Positions 49,394-58,287 are shown, counted from the first letter of the stretch. The stretch is 64,000 bases of DNA from Cytobacillus praedii (GCF_001439605.1 NZ_LMBX01000002.1:162676-226675); one strand, 5' to 3'. A program made the numbers and translations. The notes: generated by a model not told the origin, from the sequence alone.

Positions 49394-50116
49394 TTATCTG
49401 CCTCGCCAGGCATTTCTTGTGTGAAGGGCATATTTCACCCACCATTCTCCTGCTCGTTCTTCCATTTGCAGTCCCTGCCAGCCTTCAGTTAGTTTTGATT
49501 GTTGAGCACTAAATTCTTTCATTGGAATAAAAATTGTTTCCTTATATTCAGGTTCTCCTATTTCTTCTAAGTCTTTCACAAAAATATACCGCAAACTGCC
49601 GCCATATTTTTCTTTTAAAGCGGCTATCCTCATTCCTTGTGAAAATTTGTCCTTAAGACTTGGAATATTAAAAGGGGCAACCGTACAACAGACGTAGCGG
49701 TATGAATGATTCTTCTTTGCTAATTCCTGCATGATGAGGCTTGCTAATATTTTTTGCAATTGGTTTCCGCGGAATGCTGGAAGCACATTCGAAATCTCCT
49801 GGTAAATGACCTTGGGTAATTCTGATTCCGATAGCCCGATATCCCATCCTAAATGCTCTTCATCAATAGGAGGTACTAGCAATGCACGAAAGGCAATTAG
49901 CTTTTTCTCAGCAAATGCACCAATCATCCTCCCATTTCCTTCTAAGATGAATTGAAATTCTTCAGCTGATAACGGCTGAAGCCGCTCCTTATTTTCCAGC
50001 TGATGGATCACATGGTTTTGTACATTCAATATTTCTGGCAAATCTTCCAACGTTAATTTTCTTACAGTAAAGGAGATCTGTTGATTTTTAAGTATTCCTT
50101 CATAAACGTGACTCAC
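49394..50116 (-). CDS. GNAT-family acetyltransferase, probable N-succinyltransferase partner of the racemase
   Basis: A 240-residue GNAT-fold protein. The acyl-CoA loop is visible as NVLPAFRGNQLQKILASLIM, after a beta-strand core (IGAFAEKKLIAFRALLVPP). It begins at GTG 50116 and overlaps the stop of the racemase-like gene by 4 bases (GTGA). In Geobacillus kaustophilus a GNAT beside an N-succinylamino acid racemase adds succinate to D-amino acids; this gene is a good candidate for that role, although acetyl or other acyl donors cannot be excluded. Confidence 0.8.
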   Translation of the reverse strand: MSHVYEGILKNQQISFTVRKLTLEDLPEILNVQNHVIHQLENKERLQPLSAEEFQFILEGNGRMIGAFAEKKLIAFRALLVPPIDEEHLGWDIGLSESELPKVIYQEISNVLPAFRGNQLQKILASLIMQELAKKNHSYRYVCCTVAPFNIPSLKDKFSQGMRIAALKEKYGGSLRYIFVKDLEEIGEPEYKETIFIPMKEFSAQQSKLTEGWQGLQMEERAGEWWVKYALHTRNAWRGR

Positions 50117-51240
50117 ACATTCTCCTCCTTTAAATGAACACTCTCATGGAAAACTGTTAATTCTTTAAGCATTTCATCATTTACGTCCACTCCAAGGCCT
50201 GGCTTCTCTGTTAGCCGGATAAATGGCACATCATAATGAAGATTGCCTACATCTTTTGAGAATTTCAGCGGACCAGTCAGCTCTACACTCTTAATCACTT
50301 TTTTAGAAAAAGCAACATGGAAACCGGCTGCAGAGCCAATGGAGGATTCCACCATGGACCCAATTTGGCACTCAATGCCTGCAAGCTCGGCCTGATATGC
50401 AAGCTTAACCGCTGGATAAATGCCTCCGCATTTCATTAATTTAATGTTCACTTTATCAGCGGCACGTTTTTGGATAATCTCCAGCATTTCACGAGGTCCT
50501 TTTAATCCTTCATCAATCATTAACGGAAAGACAGACTTCGCTTTTATCTCAACCATTCCATCGATATCATCTGCCACAACCGGCTGCTCAACCCAATCAA
50601 GATTACAACCCTGTAATTGATTAAGAGCGGTTAACGTTGTTGCACTATTTCTCCAGCCTTGATTGACATCTACTCGAATCGCAATCTCTTTTCCTACCCT
50701 TGAGCGAACGGCTTGAATACGCTTAACATCCAAGCTAACATTTGTTCCTACCTTCATTTTAAAGGAGCGGTATCCCTGCTCAACCATTTCAGCAGCTTCA
50801 ACTGCCATTTCTTCTGGCTCTGCAATACTTAAAACATGAGTAATCGGAAACTCATCATGATATCTGCCGCCAATAAGCTGAAACACTGGCTGATGCAGCT
50901 TCTTCCCCATAATATCAAAACAAGCAATATCTATGGCTGCTTTTGCCGTCGGAGCACCATAAATTGCTTTGTTCATATAATCATGAAGCTTTTCTATCTC
51001 CATCGGGTTCTTTCCCATTACAACAGGTGCAAGAGTATTTTTGAGAATCTGGTAAACGCCTTCCCAAGACTCTCCTGTCACATGCTCATCCGCTACCGCT
51101 TCCCCATATCCAACAATGCCTTCATCTGTTTCTATTTTTACAATAACAGATGGCATATAATCGTAAGTATGGTAGCTGACAACAAATGGGACATGAAGCG
51201 GTAAGTGAATCGCATAAAGATGAATAGCTGTAATTTTCAT
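50113..51240 (-). CDS. Enolase-superfamily racemase/epimerase (N-succinylamino acid racemase or dipeptide epimerase type)
   Basis: A 375-residue muconate-lactonizing-enzyme-subgroup protein. The two acid/base lysines are K161 and K163 (FKMKVG) opposite K267 (NIKLMKCGG). Metal ligands are D191 (DVNQ), E218 (WVEQP) and D243 (MIDEG). This set supports 1,1-proton transfer, so racemisation or epimerisation, or o-succinylbenzoate synthesis. The coupled GNAT favours N-acylamino acid racemisation. AGGGAG precedes the ATG. An identical operator-like direct repeat lies 57 bases upstream here and upstream of the transporter at 52816-54237. Confidence 0.85.
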   Translation of the reverse strand: MKITAIHLYAIHLPLHVPFVVSYHTYDYMPSVIVKIETDEGIVGYGEAVADEHVTGESWEGVYQILKNTLAPVVMGKNPMEIEKLHDYMNKAIYGAPTAKAAIDIACFDIMGKKLHQPVFQLIGGRYHDEFPITHVLSIAEPEEMAVEAAEMVEQGYRSFKMKVGTNVSLDVKRIQAVRSRVGKEIAIRVDVNQGWRNSATTLTALNQLQGCNLDWVEQPVVADDIDGMVEIKAKSVFPLMIDEGLKGPREMLEIIQKRAADKVNIKLMKCGGIYPAVKLAYQAELAGIECQIGSMVESSIGSAAGFHVAFSKKVIKSVELTGPLKFSKDVGNLHYDVPFIRLTEKPGLGVDVNDEMLKELTVFHESVHLKEENV

Positions 51241-51296
51241 TTGTAAAAACTCCCTTATTTTTTAATTTACAAATATTCTATTTATTTGATATAGTT

Positions 51297-51316
51297 GTCG
51301 TTAAATAGTCGTTAAT
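51297..51316 (-). promoter_or_regulatory. Direct-repeat operator before the racemase operon
   Basis: GTCGTTAAATAGTCGTTAAT: two GTCGTTAA copies with an 11-base period, one DNA turn. Read on the gene strand, TTAACG can serve as -35 with TATATC 16 bases on, so the second copy lies between -35 and -10. The identical 20-mer occurs at 54288-54307. Confidence 0.75.
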
Positions 51317-51322
51317 TAGGAA

Positions 51323-51465
51323 AGTCAGAAGCACCTTGATCATTGCCGTACAAACTAGAAGGTACAACGGTAAAGGAAATAAGGCAAGAGTAAGCGAACC
51401 GATGCTGACTTATCGTGGGTAGGAGACCTAAATTTCTGATAGGCGATAGGACGGTTGCGCTAGAT
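51323..51465 (+). repeat. Diverged copy of the 150-bp GCGCAAGCGCC repeat
   Basis: Shares ordered blocks (GCACCTTGATCATTGCCG, ACAAACTAGAAGG, GCGAACCGATGCTGACTTAT, ATAGGCGATAGG, GCGCTAGA) with the copies at 61607-61910 and 63930-64000. It fills the leader between the racemase operator and the regulator gene. Confidence 0.8.
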
Positions 51466-51490
51466 ATTCCCTATAAAAAGAGGTGAACCA

Positions 51491-52759
51491 ATGAAAACAA
51501 GAATTGCAGTAATAAGTTCAACTGAATTTTTCGAACGAATCAAATCTGTTGCATCTTTAATTAATGAGGTTGAATTAGACAGTTACATCTATCAAGATCC
51601 TCTCCAGGCACCTAGTTTAATGAATCAGCTTAAACCTTGTGATGTTGTGTTCTTTTCTGGGGCATTGCCTTACTATTTTTCTAAAAAAGAACGGGAGCAG
51701 CTGCCAGTTCCTACTCTTTATTTAGCTCAGGATGAACTAACAATATCATCTTCCTTATTAGCTGCTATCTATCATAAGCAGGTTTCATTCGATCGTATAT
51801 CCATTGATTTATTCAACTCTGCCATCGTTGAGGATGTACTTTCTTCAGTAGATATTGAAACTTTCCCAAAGCATGTCATTGACTACAAGGATATGCTTAA
51901 TAAGGATAGCTTCAATTTATTCGAGATTGTCTCTTTTCATCAATCCTTATGGGAAAAGGGAAAAATTGATTTAGCTATAACAAGCATCCATGCTGTTTAC
52001 GATCAATTAGTGCTTCATGGGATCCCTTCTATGCGAATGGCAGACCCGAAAACCTCGGTAATTCGCGGATTACAAGAAGCAAAATCATTTGCCATGTATA
52101 AAAAGAGTCTATCGGCACAGATCGCAGTTGGCTATTTATCGACAGACTTACAAGTAAAAGAACTTGAGAAACTCTTTGAAGCAATTGCGCATGCCATTCA
52201 TGCTTCAATTCAGCAAATCAGCTCTACTGGTTATACATTATACAGCACTCGCGGTGACATTGAAGGATTACTAGAGCAGGATATACTCCTTCAGTATTTT
52301 TCAGGTTTCCCTGGTGTATCTATCGGATTTGGCTTTGGTTCAACAATTATGGAAGCGGATAAAAACGCTCTAGTTGCTCTGCGTTTTGCCGAAAAAGATC
52401 AAAAAGAAAGCTGCATGTACATTTTGACGAATGACAAGAAATTGTTAGGCCCTTACCCAAAGGAGAAAAAGCAGCAGCGCTTAATCAATGATCATCCTGA
52501 ATTGCTTCAAATTGCTCAAAAGGCAAAATTAAGTCCGGCTAATCTTTCTAAGCTCATCCAATTTGGAAAGGAAAGACAATCCCATCACTTTACCGCGGCA
52601 GATCTTAGTGAGTATTTGCAAGTAACCCGAAGAACGACTGAGCGGATTATAAAAAAACTAGCTGATCACGGATATATCAGTACAGTCGGTGAGGAAATGA
52701 CCTATCAGCAAGGACGACCAAGAGCTGTATATATACTTAATTTACCAATTTACCAGTAA
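51491..52759 (+). CDS. Transcriptional regulator with C-terminal helix-turn-helix, unassigned family
   Basis: A 422-residue cytoplasmic protein. The N-terminal 190 or so residues look like a Rossmann-like sensor domain (IAVISSTEFFERIKSVA, CDVVFFSGALPYYFS). Residues 200-310 resemble a degenerate nucleotide-cyclase/GGDEF-like fold (GVSIGFGFGSTIMEADKNAL, ALRFAEKDQ). The end is a winged helix-turn-helix (FTAADLSEYLQVTRRTTERIIKKLADHGYI). It lies between two units on the minus strand that share a 20-bp operator, so it is the likely regulator of both. AGAGGTG precedes the ATG. The middle-domain assignment is by eye and tentative. Confidence 0.72.
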   Translation: MKTRIAVISSTEFFERIKSVASLINEVELDSYIYQDPLQAPSLMNQLKPCDVVFFSGALPYYFSKKEREQLPVPTLYLAQDELTISSSLLAAIYHKQVSFDRISIDLFNSAIVEDVLSSVDIETFPKHVIDYKDMLNKDSFNLFEIVSFHQSLWEKGKIDLAITSIHAVYDQLVLHGIPSMRMADPKTSVIRGLQEAKSFAMYKKSLSAQIAVGYLSTDLQVKELEKLFEAIAHAIHASIQQISSTGYTLYSTRGDIEGLLEQDILLQYFSGFPGVSIGFGFGSTIMEADKNALVALRFAEKDQKESCMYILTNDKKLLGPYPKEKKQQRLINDHPELLQIAQKAKLSPANLSKLIQFGKERQSHHFTAADLSEYLQVTRRTTERIIKKLADHGYISTVGEEMTYQQGRPRAVYILNLPIYQ

Positions 52760-52784
52760 GATTCTGAATGTAGGAAAAAGGAAA

Positions 52785-52812
52785 GTTCATTCAAAAATGA
52801 ACTTTCCTTTTT
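52785..52812. terminator. Terminator between regulator and NhaC-type gene
   Basis: AAAGGAAAGTTCATT pairs with AATGAACTTTCCTTTT with T-rich flank, just past both convergent stop codons; it can serve both strands. Confidence 0.8.
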
Positions 52813-52815
52813 TCC

Positions 52816-54237
52816 TTATCCTTTAAGAACAGTATGTTCTTCTTTTTCCAGTGCTAGCTTTTCTGTTTCTGTCAGTTTAACGATAGAAAATCCAGTTATA
52901 GCAAAGATAATTGAAATAATTGGTACGATAAAATTAAGTACAGCATATGGCGCATATTGGAACGCAGATACTCCAAGTGTGCCGAAAATGAACACTCCAC
53001 ATGTATTCCAAGGAATGAAGACGGACGTTAATGTTCCCCCATCCTCTAGAGCCCTTGATAAGTTTTTCGAGTGAAGCCCTTTGTCACGATAAGCTTTTGC
53101 AAACATGCGAGATGGAATAACAATAGAAATGTATTGCTCAGAACATGCAGCATTTGTAGCAAAGCAGGAAGCAATAGTAGAGATTACCAGACTCTTCGCT
53201 GTTTTAGCTAGTTTCAAAATTTGTGAAACAATGGCACTGAGCATTCCTGTATTTTCTAGTATTCCTCCAAAAGTCATTGCGACAATGGTCATTGAAACCG
53301 TGTACATCATGGAGTCTAATCCTCCGCCGTTAAAAAGATTGTCCACCATTTCATTCCCAGTATTAATGACAAACCCGCTTTGTAATGTAGCAACTGCGTC
53401 AGCTACATTTCCTCCTTGAACGATAATTTGTGATAGAAAACCTAGTAATATCCCTATTACCAAAGCCGGAACAGCAGGAACTTTTTTGGCTACTAAAATA
53501 ATTACGATTAATGGCACGGCTAACAGCCAAGGGGATATCACAAAGCTATCCTGCATGACTCCAATAATTTGATCAATATTGGCAGTATCTACATTCCCTT
53601 TCCCAAAGTTCCTTCCTAAAAATGCATATGTAACTAATGCAATAAGGAGGCCTGGAATTGTTGTATAAAACATATGTTTAATATGTACAAATAAATCTGT
53701 ATTTGTCAGCCCTGAAGCTAAATTGGTTGTGTCTGAAAGCGGTGACATTTTATCCCCAAAATAGGCACCTGAAATGATGGCTCCCGCTATCATTGGAGCA
53801 GGTATCCCCATACTTAGTCCGATCCCCATCCCAGCGACACCAATTGTTCCCATTGTTGACCATGAGCTTCCAATTGCTAAAGATACAATTGAACAAATGA
53901 CACATATTGAAACTAGGAATAGTGAAGGCGTGATGATCTTTAATCCATAATAGATCATCGTAGCTACAACTCCTCCGCCGATCCAAGCCCCAATTGTAAG
54001 GCCGACGAGCATAATAATAATAACGGCTGGCAAAGCGAGACGAATCCCCTTATACATGGCTTCTTCAATTTCCTTCCATTTATAGCCAGAACGCCAAGCA
54101 ACTAGTGCCGCAACAGATGTCCCAACAATTAAAGGAATGTGCGGTCCCTGCTCTAGTACAACAACCGTAAGAGCCATTACGACTATCATTACAGCAAGCG
54201 GAATTATGGCAACTTTAAACGATATCTCCCTCTTCAT
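52816..54237 (-). CDS. NhaC-family transporter, co-regulated with the racemase operon
   Basis: A 473-residue membrane protein with about 12 hydrophobic segments and NhaC-family motifs GSSWSTMGTIGVAGMG, GAIISGAYFGDKMSPLSDTTN and IPWNTCGVFIFGTLG. Longer in-frame starts exist; GGGGG is spaced 7 bases from the ATG at 54237. The family includes sodium/proton antiporters and amino or organic acid exchangers. Sharing an operator with a racemase and a GNAT points to uptake of an amino acid or derivative, which is inference. It is convergent with the regulator gene. Confidence 0.88.
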   Translation of the reverse strand: MKREISFKVAIIPLAVMIVVMALTVVVLEQGPHIPLIVGTSVAALVAWRSGYKWKEIEEAMYKGIRLALPAVIIIMLVGLTIGAWIGGGVVATMIYYGLKIITPSLFLVSICVICSIVSLAIGSSWSTMGTIGVAGMGIGLSMGIPAPMIAGAIISGAYFGDKMSPLSDTTNLASGLTNTDLFVHIKHMFYTTIPGLLIALVTYAFLGRNFGKGNVDTANIDQIIGVMQDSFVISPWLLAVPLIVIILVAKKVPAVPALVIGILLGFLSQIIVQGGNVADAVATLQSGFVINTGNEMVDNLFNGGGLDSMMYTVSMTIVAMTFGGILENTGMLSAIVSQILKLAKTAKSLVISTIASCFATNAACSEQYISIVIPSRMFAKAYRDKGLHSKNLSRALEDGGTLTSVFIPWNTCGVFIFGTLGVSAFQYAPYAVLNFIVPIISIIFAITGFSIVKLTETEKLALEKEEHTVLKG

Positions 54238-54287
54238 AAACATTCCCCCAAGCCCAGAATACAACTATTATTAGATAATTTAAAATT

Positions 54288-54307
54288 GTCGTTAAATAGT
54301 CGTTAAT
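54288..54307 (-). promoter_or_regulatory. Direct-repeat operator before the NhaC-type gene
   Basis: Same 20-mer as at 51297-51316 (GTCGTTAA twice, period 11), in the same orientation and 51 bases from the start codon at 54237 (57 bases at the racemase). It overlaps the probable -35/-10 spacer. Binding by the regulator at 51491-52759 is inferred. Confidence 0.75.
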
Positions 54308-54463
54308 AAAAATATAATAATCTTTCATATAGTTGCAAGTCAATTAATTTTTATCCAAATATAATTTCAGAAAAGTTGGTTTTTATTATGCATAATCAGT
54401 ATCTATTGACAATATAGCCAGTAAAATTAATAATATCAGATGTTACTAGAAAGGAAGAAAATA

Positions 54464-55597
54464 ATGATAGGAAAGCAAAAACAAATAAGCCCGATGTATG
54501 ACCCGTGGGAAGCGTATATGGACATGGAGGAATATGGAAAGCTTACATTGTCTAATATTGAGTTTACGACTACTGTTTTGTGTAACATGAGATGTGAGCA
54601 TTGTGCTGTCGGCTATACTCTTCAGCCTAAAGATCCTGATGGACTGCCAATCGATCTCTTACTTAAAAGATTAGAGGAAATCCCACATTTGAGATCTTTA
54701 AGTATTACTGGCGGAGAACCAATGCTATCGAAAAAGTCTGTGGAAGCGTATGTTGTGCCATTACTCCGTTACGCACATAATCGTGGTGTTCGGACACAGA
54801 TTAATTCGAACTTAACTATTGAGCTAAGCCGTTATGAAGCAATCATTCCTTATCTTGATGTGCTGCATATTTCTCATAACTGGGGCACAGAGAATGATTT
54901 TATCGAAGGCGGTTTTGCGATGATGGAGCGCAAGCCATCCGTGGAACAAAGGATGAAGCTTTTCGATCGGATGATTGAGAATAGCCGTGAGCTGGCAAAG
55001 GCAGGTGTGATGGTTTCAACTGAGACAATGCTTAATAAACGGACCTTGCCCTACCTTGAGAAAATCCATAAGCAAATTGTTGAGGATATGAACTGTGGAC
55101 GTCATGAGATTCACCCCATGTATCCTTCCGATTTTGCCTCCACATTAGAAACACTTTCTTTAGAGGAAATGCGTTCTGCTATTCATCATTTACTGGATAT
55201 TCGGAATGAAGATACATGGATGCTGTTTGGCACCCTTCCATTTTATGCATGCAGCCCAAATGCGGATGATTTAGATCTATTAAAACGGCTCTATGCTGCA
55301 AAAAATGTAACGGTGCGAAATGATCCTGATGGACGCTCCCGCTTAAATGTAAATATTTTCACTGGTGAGGTCATTGTAACTGATTTCGGTGATACCCCAG
55401 CACTTGGAAATATTCAAGAGGATTCGCTAGAAGATGTATTTCAAAAGTGGATGGGCTCTAACCTTGCAGAATCATTGAACTGTCATTGCCCTCAGGTTCG
55501 CTGCCTTGGTCCGAATGTACTTGTGAAAAACAGCTATTACAAGGATATTGATTTTCTCAAACGAAAAGCCCAGTTTACAACAACAACCAGCCGCTAA
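54464..55597 (+). CDS. yfkAB: Radical SAM/CxCxxxxC motif protein YfkAB
   Basis: A 377-residue radical SAM protein. The cluster motif is CNMRCEHC (C-x3-C-x2-C) with GGEPM for SAM binding. The C-terminal CHCPQVRC is the CxCxxxxC motif that names the family and would hold a second cluster. The start at ATG 54464 is favoured by GAAAGGA 8 bases upstream over an in-frame ATG at 54440. The substrate of this family is unknown. In B. subtilis it neighbours yfkD and yfkE, as here. Confidence 0.93.
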   Translation: MIGKQKQISPMYDPWEAYMDMEEYGKLTLSNIEFTTTVLCNMRCEHCAVGYTLQPKDPDGLPIDLLLKRLEEIPHLRSLSITGGEPMLSKKSVEAYVVPLLRYAHNRGVRTQINSNLTIELSRYEAIIPYLDVLHISHNWGTENDFIEGGFAMMERKPSVEQRMKLFDRMIENSRELAKAGVMVSTETMLNKRTLPYLEKIHKQIVEDMNCGRHEIHPMYPSDFASTLETLSLEEMRSAIHHLLDIRNEDTWMLFGTLPFYACSPNADDLDLLKRLYAAKNVTVRNDPDGRSRLNVNIFTGEVIVTDFGDTPALGNIQEDSLEDVFQKWMGSNLAESLNCHCPQVRCLGPNVLVKNSYYKDIDFLKRKAQFTTTTSR

Positions 55598-55616
55598 AAC
55601 GGCTGGTTGTTTTTTA
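55583..55616 (+). terminator. Terminator of yfkAB
   Basis: ACAACCAGCCG pairs with CGGCTGGTTGT around 6 bases and is followed by TTTTTT. The left arm overlaps the last codons of yfkAB. Confidence 0.93.
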
Positions 55617-55677
55617 CTATTCATCTGTGTAGAATAAATACCCTTTATTTTCCCAAAACTGTGTAAAGCTCCAGATA

Positions 55678-56496
55678 TTATCTCGGGTGTTCAGATGCCA
55701 TGAAACCGAATGAAACATGATCTTGGATCGGAATCCATGCACCCACACCTTGTGAAGTAACATTTTTAATGATAATCATTTTTTTGTTTCCTTTTAGCAT
55801 GATATACACTTCTCCATAAGTCACCTTTCCTTTTTCATTGACTGCAGGAGCATACGCATATAAATAACCTAATCGCTTAGGAGGAATGTTGTACTTATGG
55901 TCCTTTTTTGTTCCTCCACCAATAATCGTCTCGAAATCAAGCGGCAATCCTGACTTCTCCATCGCTTTTACCAGCATCATCTTTTTGACATCTTCGGTAT
56001 TGGGTACTTTTGCTGTTAGACCGCCTCTGACAATTTTTTGAACTTCTTGAACATAATGAATTTGATATGGCGCTTTTCCTCCTCTGTTATCAAAATAATT
56101 GGTATTAATCTTTTGATATTCCCAGTTCGGTGAAGTTTCAGATGACTCATAATTAAGCGGCCATTGCCCTAGATAAACGATTGCACGATACCCTATAGCA
56201 AATGGTGTGCTATTCACAGTCGTTTCATTAAGCATTCGAATGAGATCAGGATTTTCTATTTTCACTTTCGATGAATCAATTAACTTTTGTGTCAGTTCAC
56301 TAGGCTGCAGTGTTGGCATATCCTGGGCTGGATTCGGATACGTATTTTCTTTCGTTATTTGCAATACCGAATTCGGAATCGCTATTCCCTTCGGAATTTG
56401 CTCATCCTTTTTCTTCTCTTTATCTGCCTCAGCAGGATGTTGTAGGGTAAAAACAATAATTAGACCTAACAAGAAAATGGACAAGTACTTTTTCAT
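55678..56496 (-). CDS. yfkD: YfkD-like exported protein
   Basis: A 272-residue protein with a signal peptide (MKKYLSIFLLGLIIVFTLQHPAEA). The mature part begins with a charged DKEKKKDEQ stretch and continues as a beta-rich domain (FAIGYRAIVYLGQWPLNYES, YQKINTNYFDN, GYLYAYAPAVNEKGKVTYGEVYIM). It matches the uncharacterised YfkD family found in Bacillus between yfkAB/yfkC and yfkE. It is probably outside the membrane or in spore compartments; no function is established. Confidence 0.88.
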   Translation of the reverse strand: MKKYLSIFLLGLIIVFTLQHPAEADKEKKKDEQIPKGIAIPNSVLQITKENTYPNPAQDMPTLQPSELTQKLIDSSKVKIENPDLIRMLNETTVNSTPFAIGYRAIVYLGQWPLNYESSETSPNWEYQKINTNYFDNRGGKAPYQIHYVQEVQKIVRGGLTAKVPNTEDVKKMMLVKAMEKSGLPLDFETIIGGGTKKDHKYNIPPKRLGYLYAYAPAVNEKGKVTYGEVYIMLKGNKKMIIIKNVTSQGVGAWIPIQDHVSFGFMASEHPR

Positions 56497-56635
56497 GCTG
56501 ATGAACTCCTTTCAATTCACAATCTTTTTAGGTATGCTTATAGTTTTTTCGGAGTTCTGTAATATTATCCATTCCTAGAAATAAAATTAACCTCGATTTC
56601 ACCTATTTTGTAACACATTTGTAAAAATCAGAATA

Positions 56636-56664
56636 TTTACAAATCTTAATAATTAATTTATAAT
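56636..56664 (+). promoter_or_regulatory. SigA-type promoter of an orphan transcript
   Basis: TTTACA (56636-56641), a 17-base spacer, then TATAAT (56659-56664). It is on the strand opposite the flanking yfkD and chaA genes and has no annotated gene downstream. Confidence 0.7.
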
Positions 56665-56670
56665 AAATTT

Positions 56671-56885
56671 ACTTAATAGAAAAAGGAGGGCGGTTAAGTC
56701 GATTCGCTTATTACTAAAGGAGGATGACATTTTTATTGTATAGAAATCATCGTTCCAACATAGGTTTTGTGGTCAAATAACAACATGAAAGTTGGTGATC
56801 AATGCCTTTTCAAGCGAGTAGATTGACATTCCTTTTTTAAACGGAGAATAGAAACGGCTCTGCAGTTGCTGCAGAGTCGTTTTTT
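56671..56885 (+). ncRNA. Candidate small RNA or small-peptide transcript
   Basis: Predicted from promoter at 56636-56664 to terminator at 56885, about 215 bases. It contains two Shine-Dalgarno-like runs, GGAGG at about 56685 and AAAGGAGG at 56717-56724. The second is followed by a short frame (ATG 56724 or TTG 56736 to TAA 56780, at most 18 residues, ending RNHRSNIGFVVK). Start spacing is poor for both, so coding is uncertain; a regulatory RNA with C-poor, G-rich patches is equally possible. Confidence 0.5.
56854..56885 (+). terminator. Strong terminator of the orphan transcript
   Basis: ACGGCTCTGCAG pairs with CTGCAGAGTCGT (one G-U) around a 3-base loop, followed by TTTTTTG. Confidence 0.9.
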
Positions 56886-57044
56886 GTTAGGAAAAGCAAT
56901 TTATAATGGACAAACTGCGTTTTATTGTGTATACCTCATTTTTATTTGCACACTACGGCGCTTTTTTGTACATTCTTTTTTTTAGTTCTTTACACCTTCC
57001 CATTATTGTTTCCAAACACCCAATTCATTAGAGTCTAAAAATTT

Positions 57045-58103
57045 TCACAAGAGGTAAAATCCAATTCCCATTATTAGATAAGCTGCAAGCAATGTTGCTC
57101 CTTCAAACCAATTGGTTTCGCCATCATTTGAAATGATTATCATAAGTAAGGCTGCGGTAACCATTGTTATGAGCTCTGGCAGTGTGAATACTAATGGCAT
57201 TGCTGTGGGAAACATTAAGGAGATTAGAACTAGCAGCGGCGCGACGAACATCGCTACTTGCAAGGTTGAACCTATGGCAATTTCAACGGCAATGTCCATT
57301 TTATTCTTATAGGCCATAATGATTGCTGATGCATGTTCAGCCGCATTCCCTACAATGGCAACGATGACTACCCCGATAAATAGCTCTGACCAGCCGAAGG
57401 TTTCTCCTACTGATTCAAATGTATGCACTAAGTTTTCTGAAACATAAGCGACCGCTATGGTTGCAAGGAGAAGAACAGTAATCGCTTTGCCTTTCCCCCA
57501 TTCAGGCTCTTCCTCTTCATGCCGACCTTCGCTTACATCATCCGTTTGATAGACCCCTCGATGGGTCACAAGCTTGAATAGTAAAGCTGCTAAATATAAA
57601 ACAATCAAAATAATAGAGATCCCTACACTAAAACTTAATGTTTTACTTTCCGGCATCGTCTGAGAAAAAATCTCAGGGATCACAAACGCAACAATGACAC
57701 CAAACATGAGAAGCCCCGAATTGTGTCTAGCATCAAACACATTAAAGGTTTGACGTTTATATTTAAGCCCGCCGATAAAAAAGGATAAACCGGCAACTAA
57801 TAATAAATTTCCTAATACCGACCCAGTTAGGGAAGCTAAGACAACACCAATCAAACCCTCTTTCAGCGCAAAAATGGATATAATCAGTTCAACCGCATTT
57901 CCAAAGGTAGCATTCAATAACCCGCCAATCCTTGGCCCCGCTACAATTGCCAGACTTTCAGTTGCTCTTCCCATAAAACTTGCTAATGCAATGATTGTTA
58001 AGCAATAAACGATAAATAAGATAATACTTGACCAATGCATTAGGGTTCCGATGACAGATAAAGGAACTCCAGCCAATACTAGTACCATAAAAACTTTATT
58101 CAT
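57045..58103 (-). CDS. chaA: Calcium/proton exchanger (CaCA family, YfkE/ChaA-like)
   Basis: A 352-residue membrane protein with about 11 hydrophobic segments. The two family repeats have the cation-binding glutamates in GGLLNATFGNAVELIISIFALK and VAIVGNAAEHASAIIMAYKNK. An acidic loop (SEGRHEEEEPEWGKGK) separates the halves. It exports calcium in exchange for protons. B. subtilis YfkE, the structurally known member, sits in the same place beside yfkD and yfkF. Confidence 0.93.
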   Translation of the reverse strand: MNKVFMVLVLAGVPLSVIGTLMHWSSIILFIVYCLTIIALASFMGRATESLAIVAGPRIGGLLNATFGNAVELIISIFALKEGLIGVVLASLTGSVLGNLLLVAGLSFFIGGLKYKRQTFNVFDARHNSGLLMFGVIVAFVIPEIFSQTMPESKTLSFSVGISIILIVLYLAALLFKLVTHRGVYQTDDVSEGRHEEEEPEWGKGKAITVLLLATIAVAYVSENLVHTFESVGETFGWSELFIGVVIVAIVGNAAEHASAIIMAYKNKMDIAVEIAIGSTLQVAMFVAPLLVLISLMFPTAMPLVFTLPELITMVTAALLMIIISNDGETNWFEGATLLAAYLIMGIGFYLL

Positions 58104-58287
58104 TGAATTGAATCATCCCTTCTGAAACAAATTTCACATTTCCTCCGGCTTGCTGCACACTTTTCACCTTAATATGTCATTTTATTCTTCCCTGACAATT
58201 GATTTAAAAACATTATTTTTCTTGCCATTCCCAGTTATTCTCGAGTACCATCATTAGTGAGCGCAAAAAGAAATAGAGGGATTCATA

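Larger units (their letters stand above)
56497..57044. other. 548-bp intergenic region with an orphan transcription unit
   Basis: Contains a well-formed plus-strand promoter (56636-56664) and a strong terminator (56854-56885), listed separately, bounding an RNA of about 210 bases. The rest (56890-57044) is T-rich and shows nothing recognisable. Confidence 0.6.
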
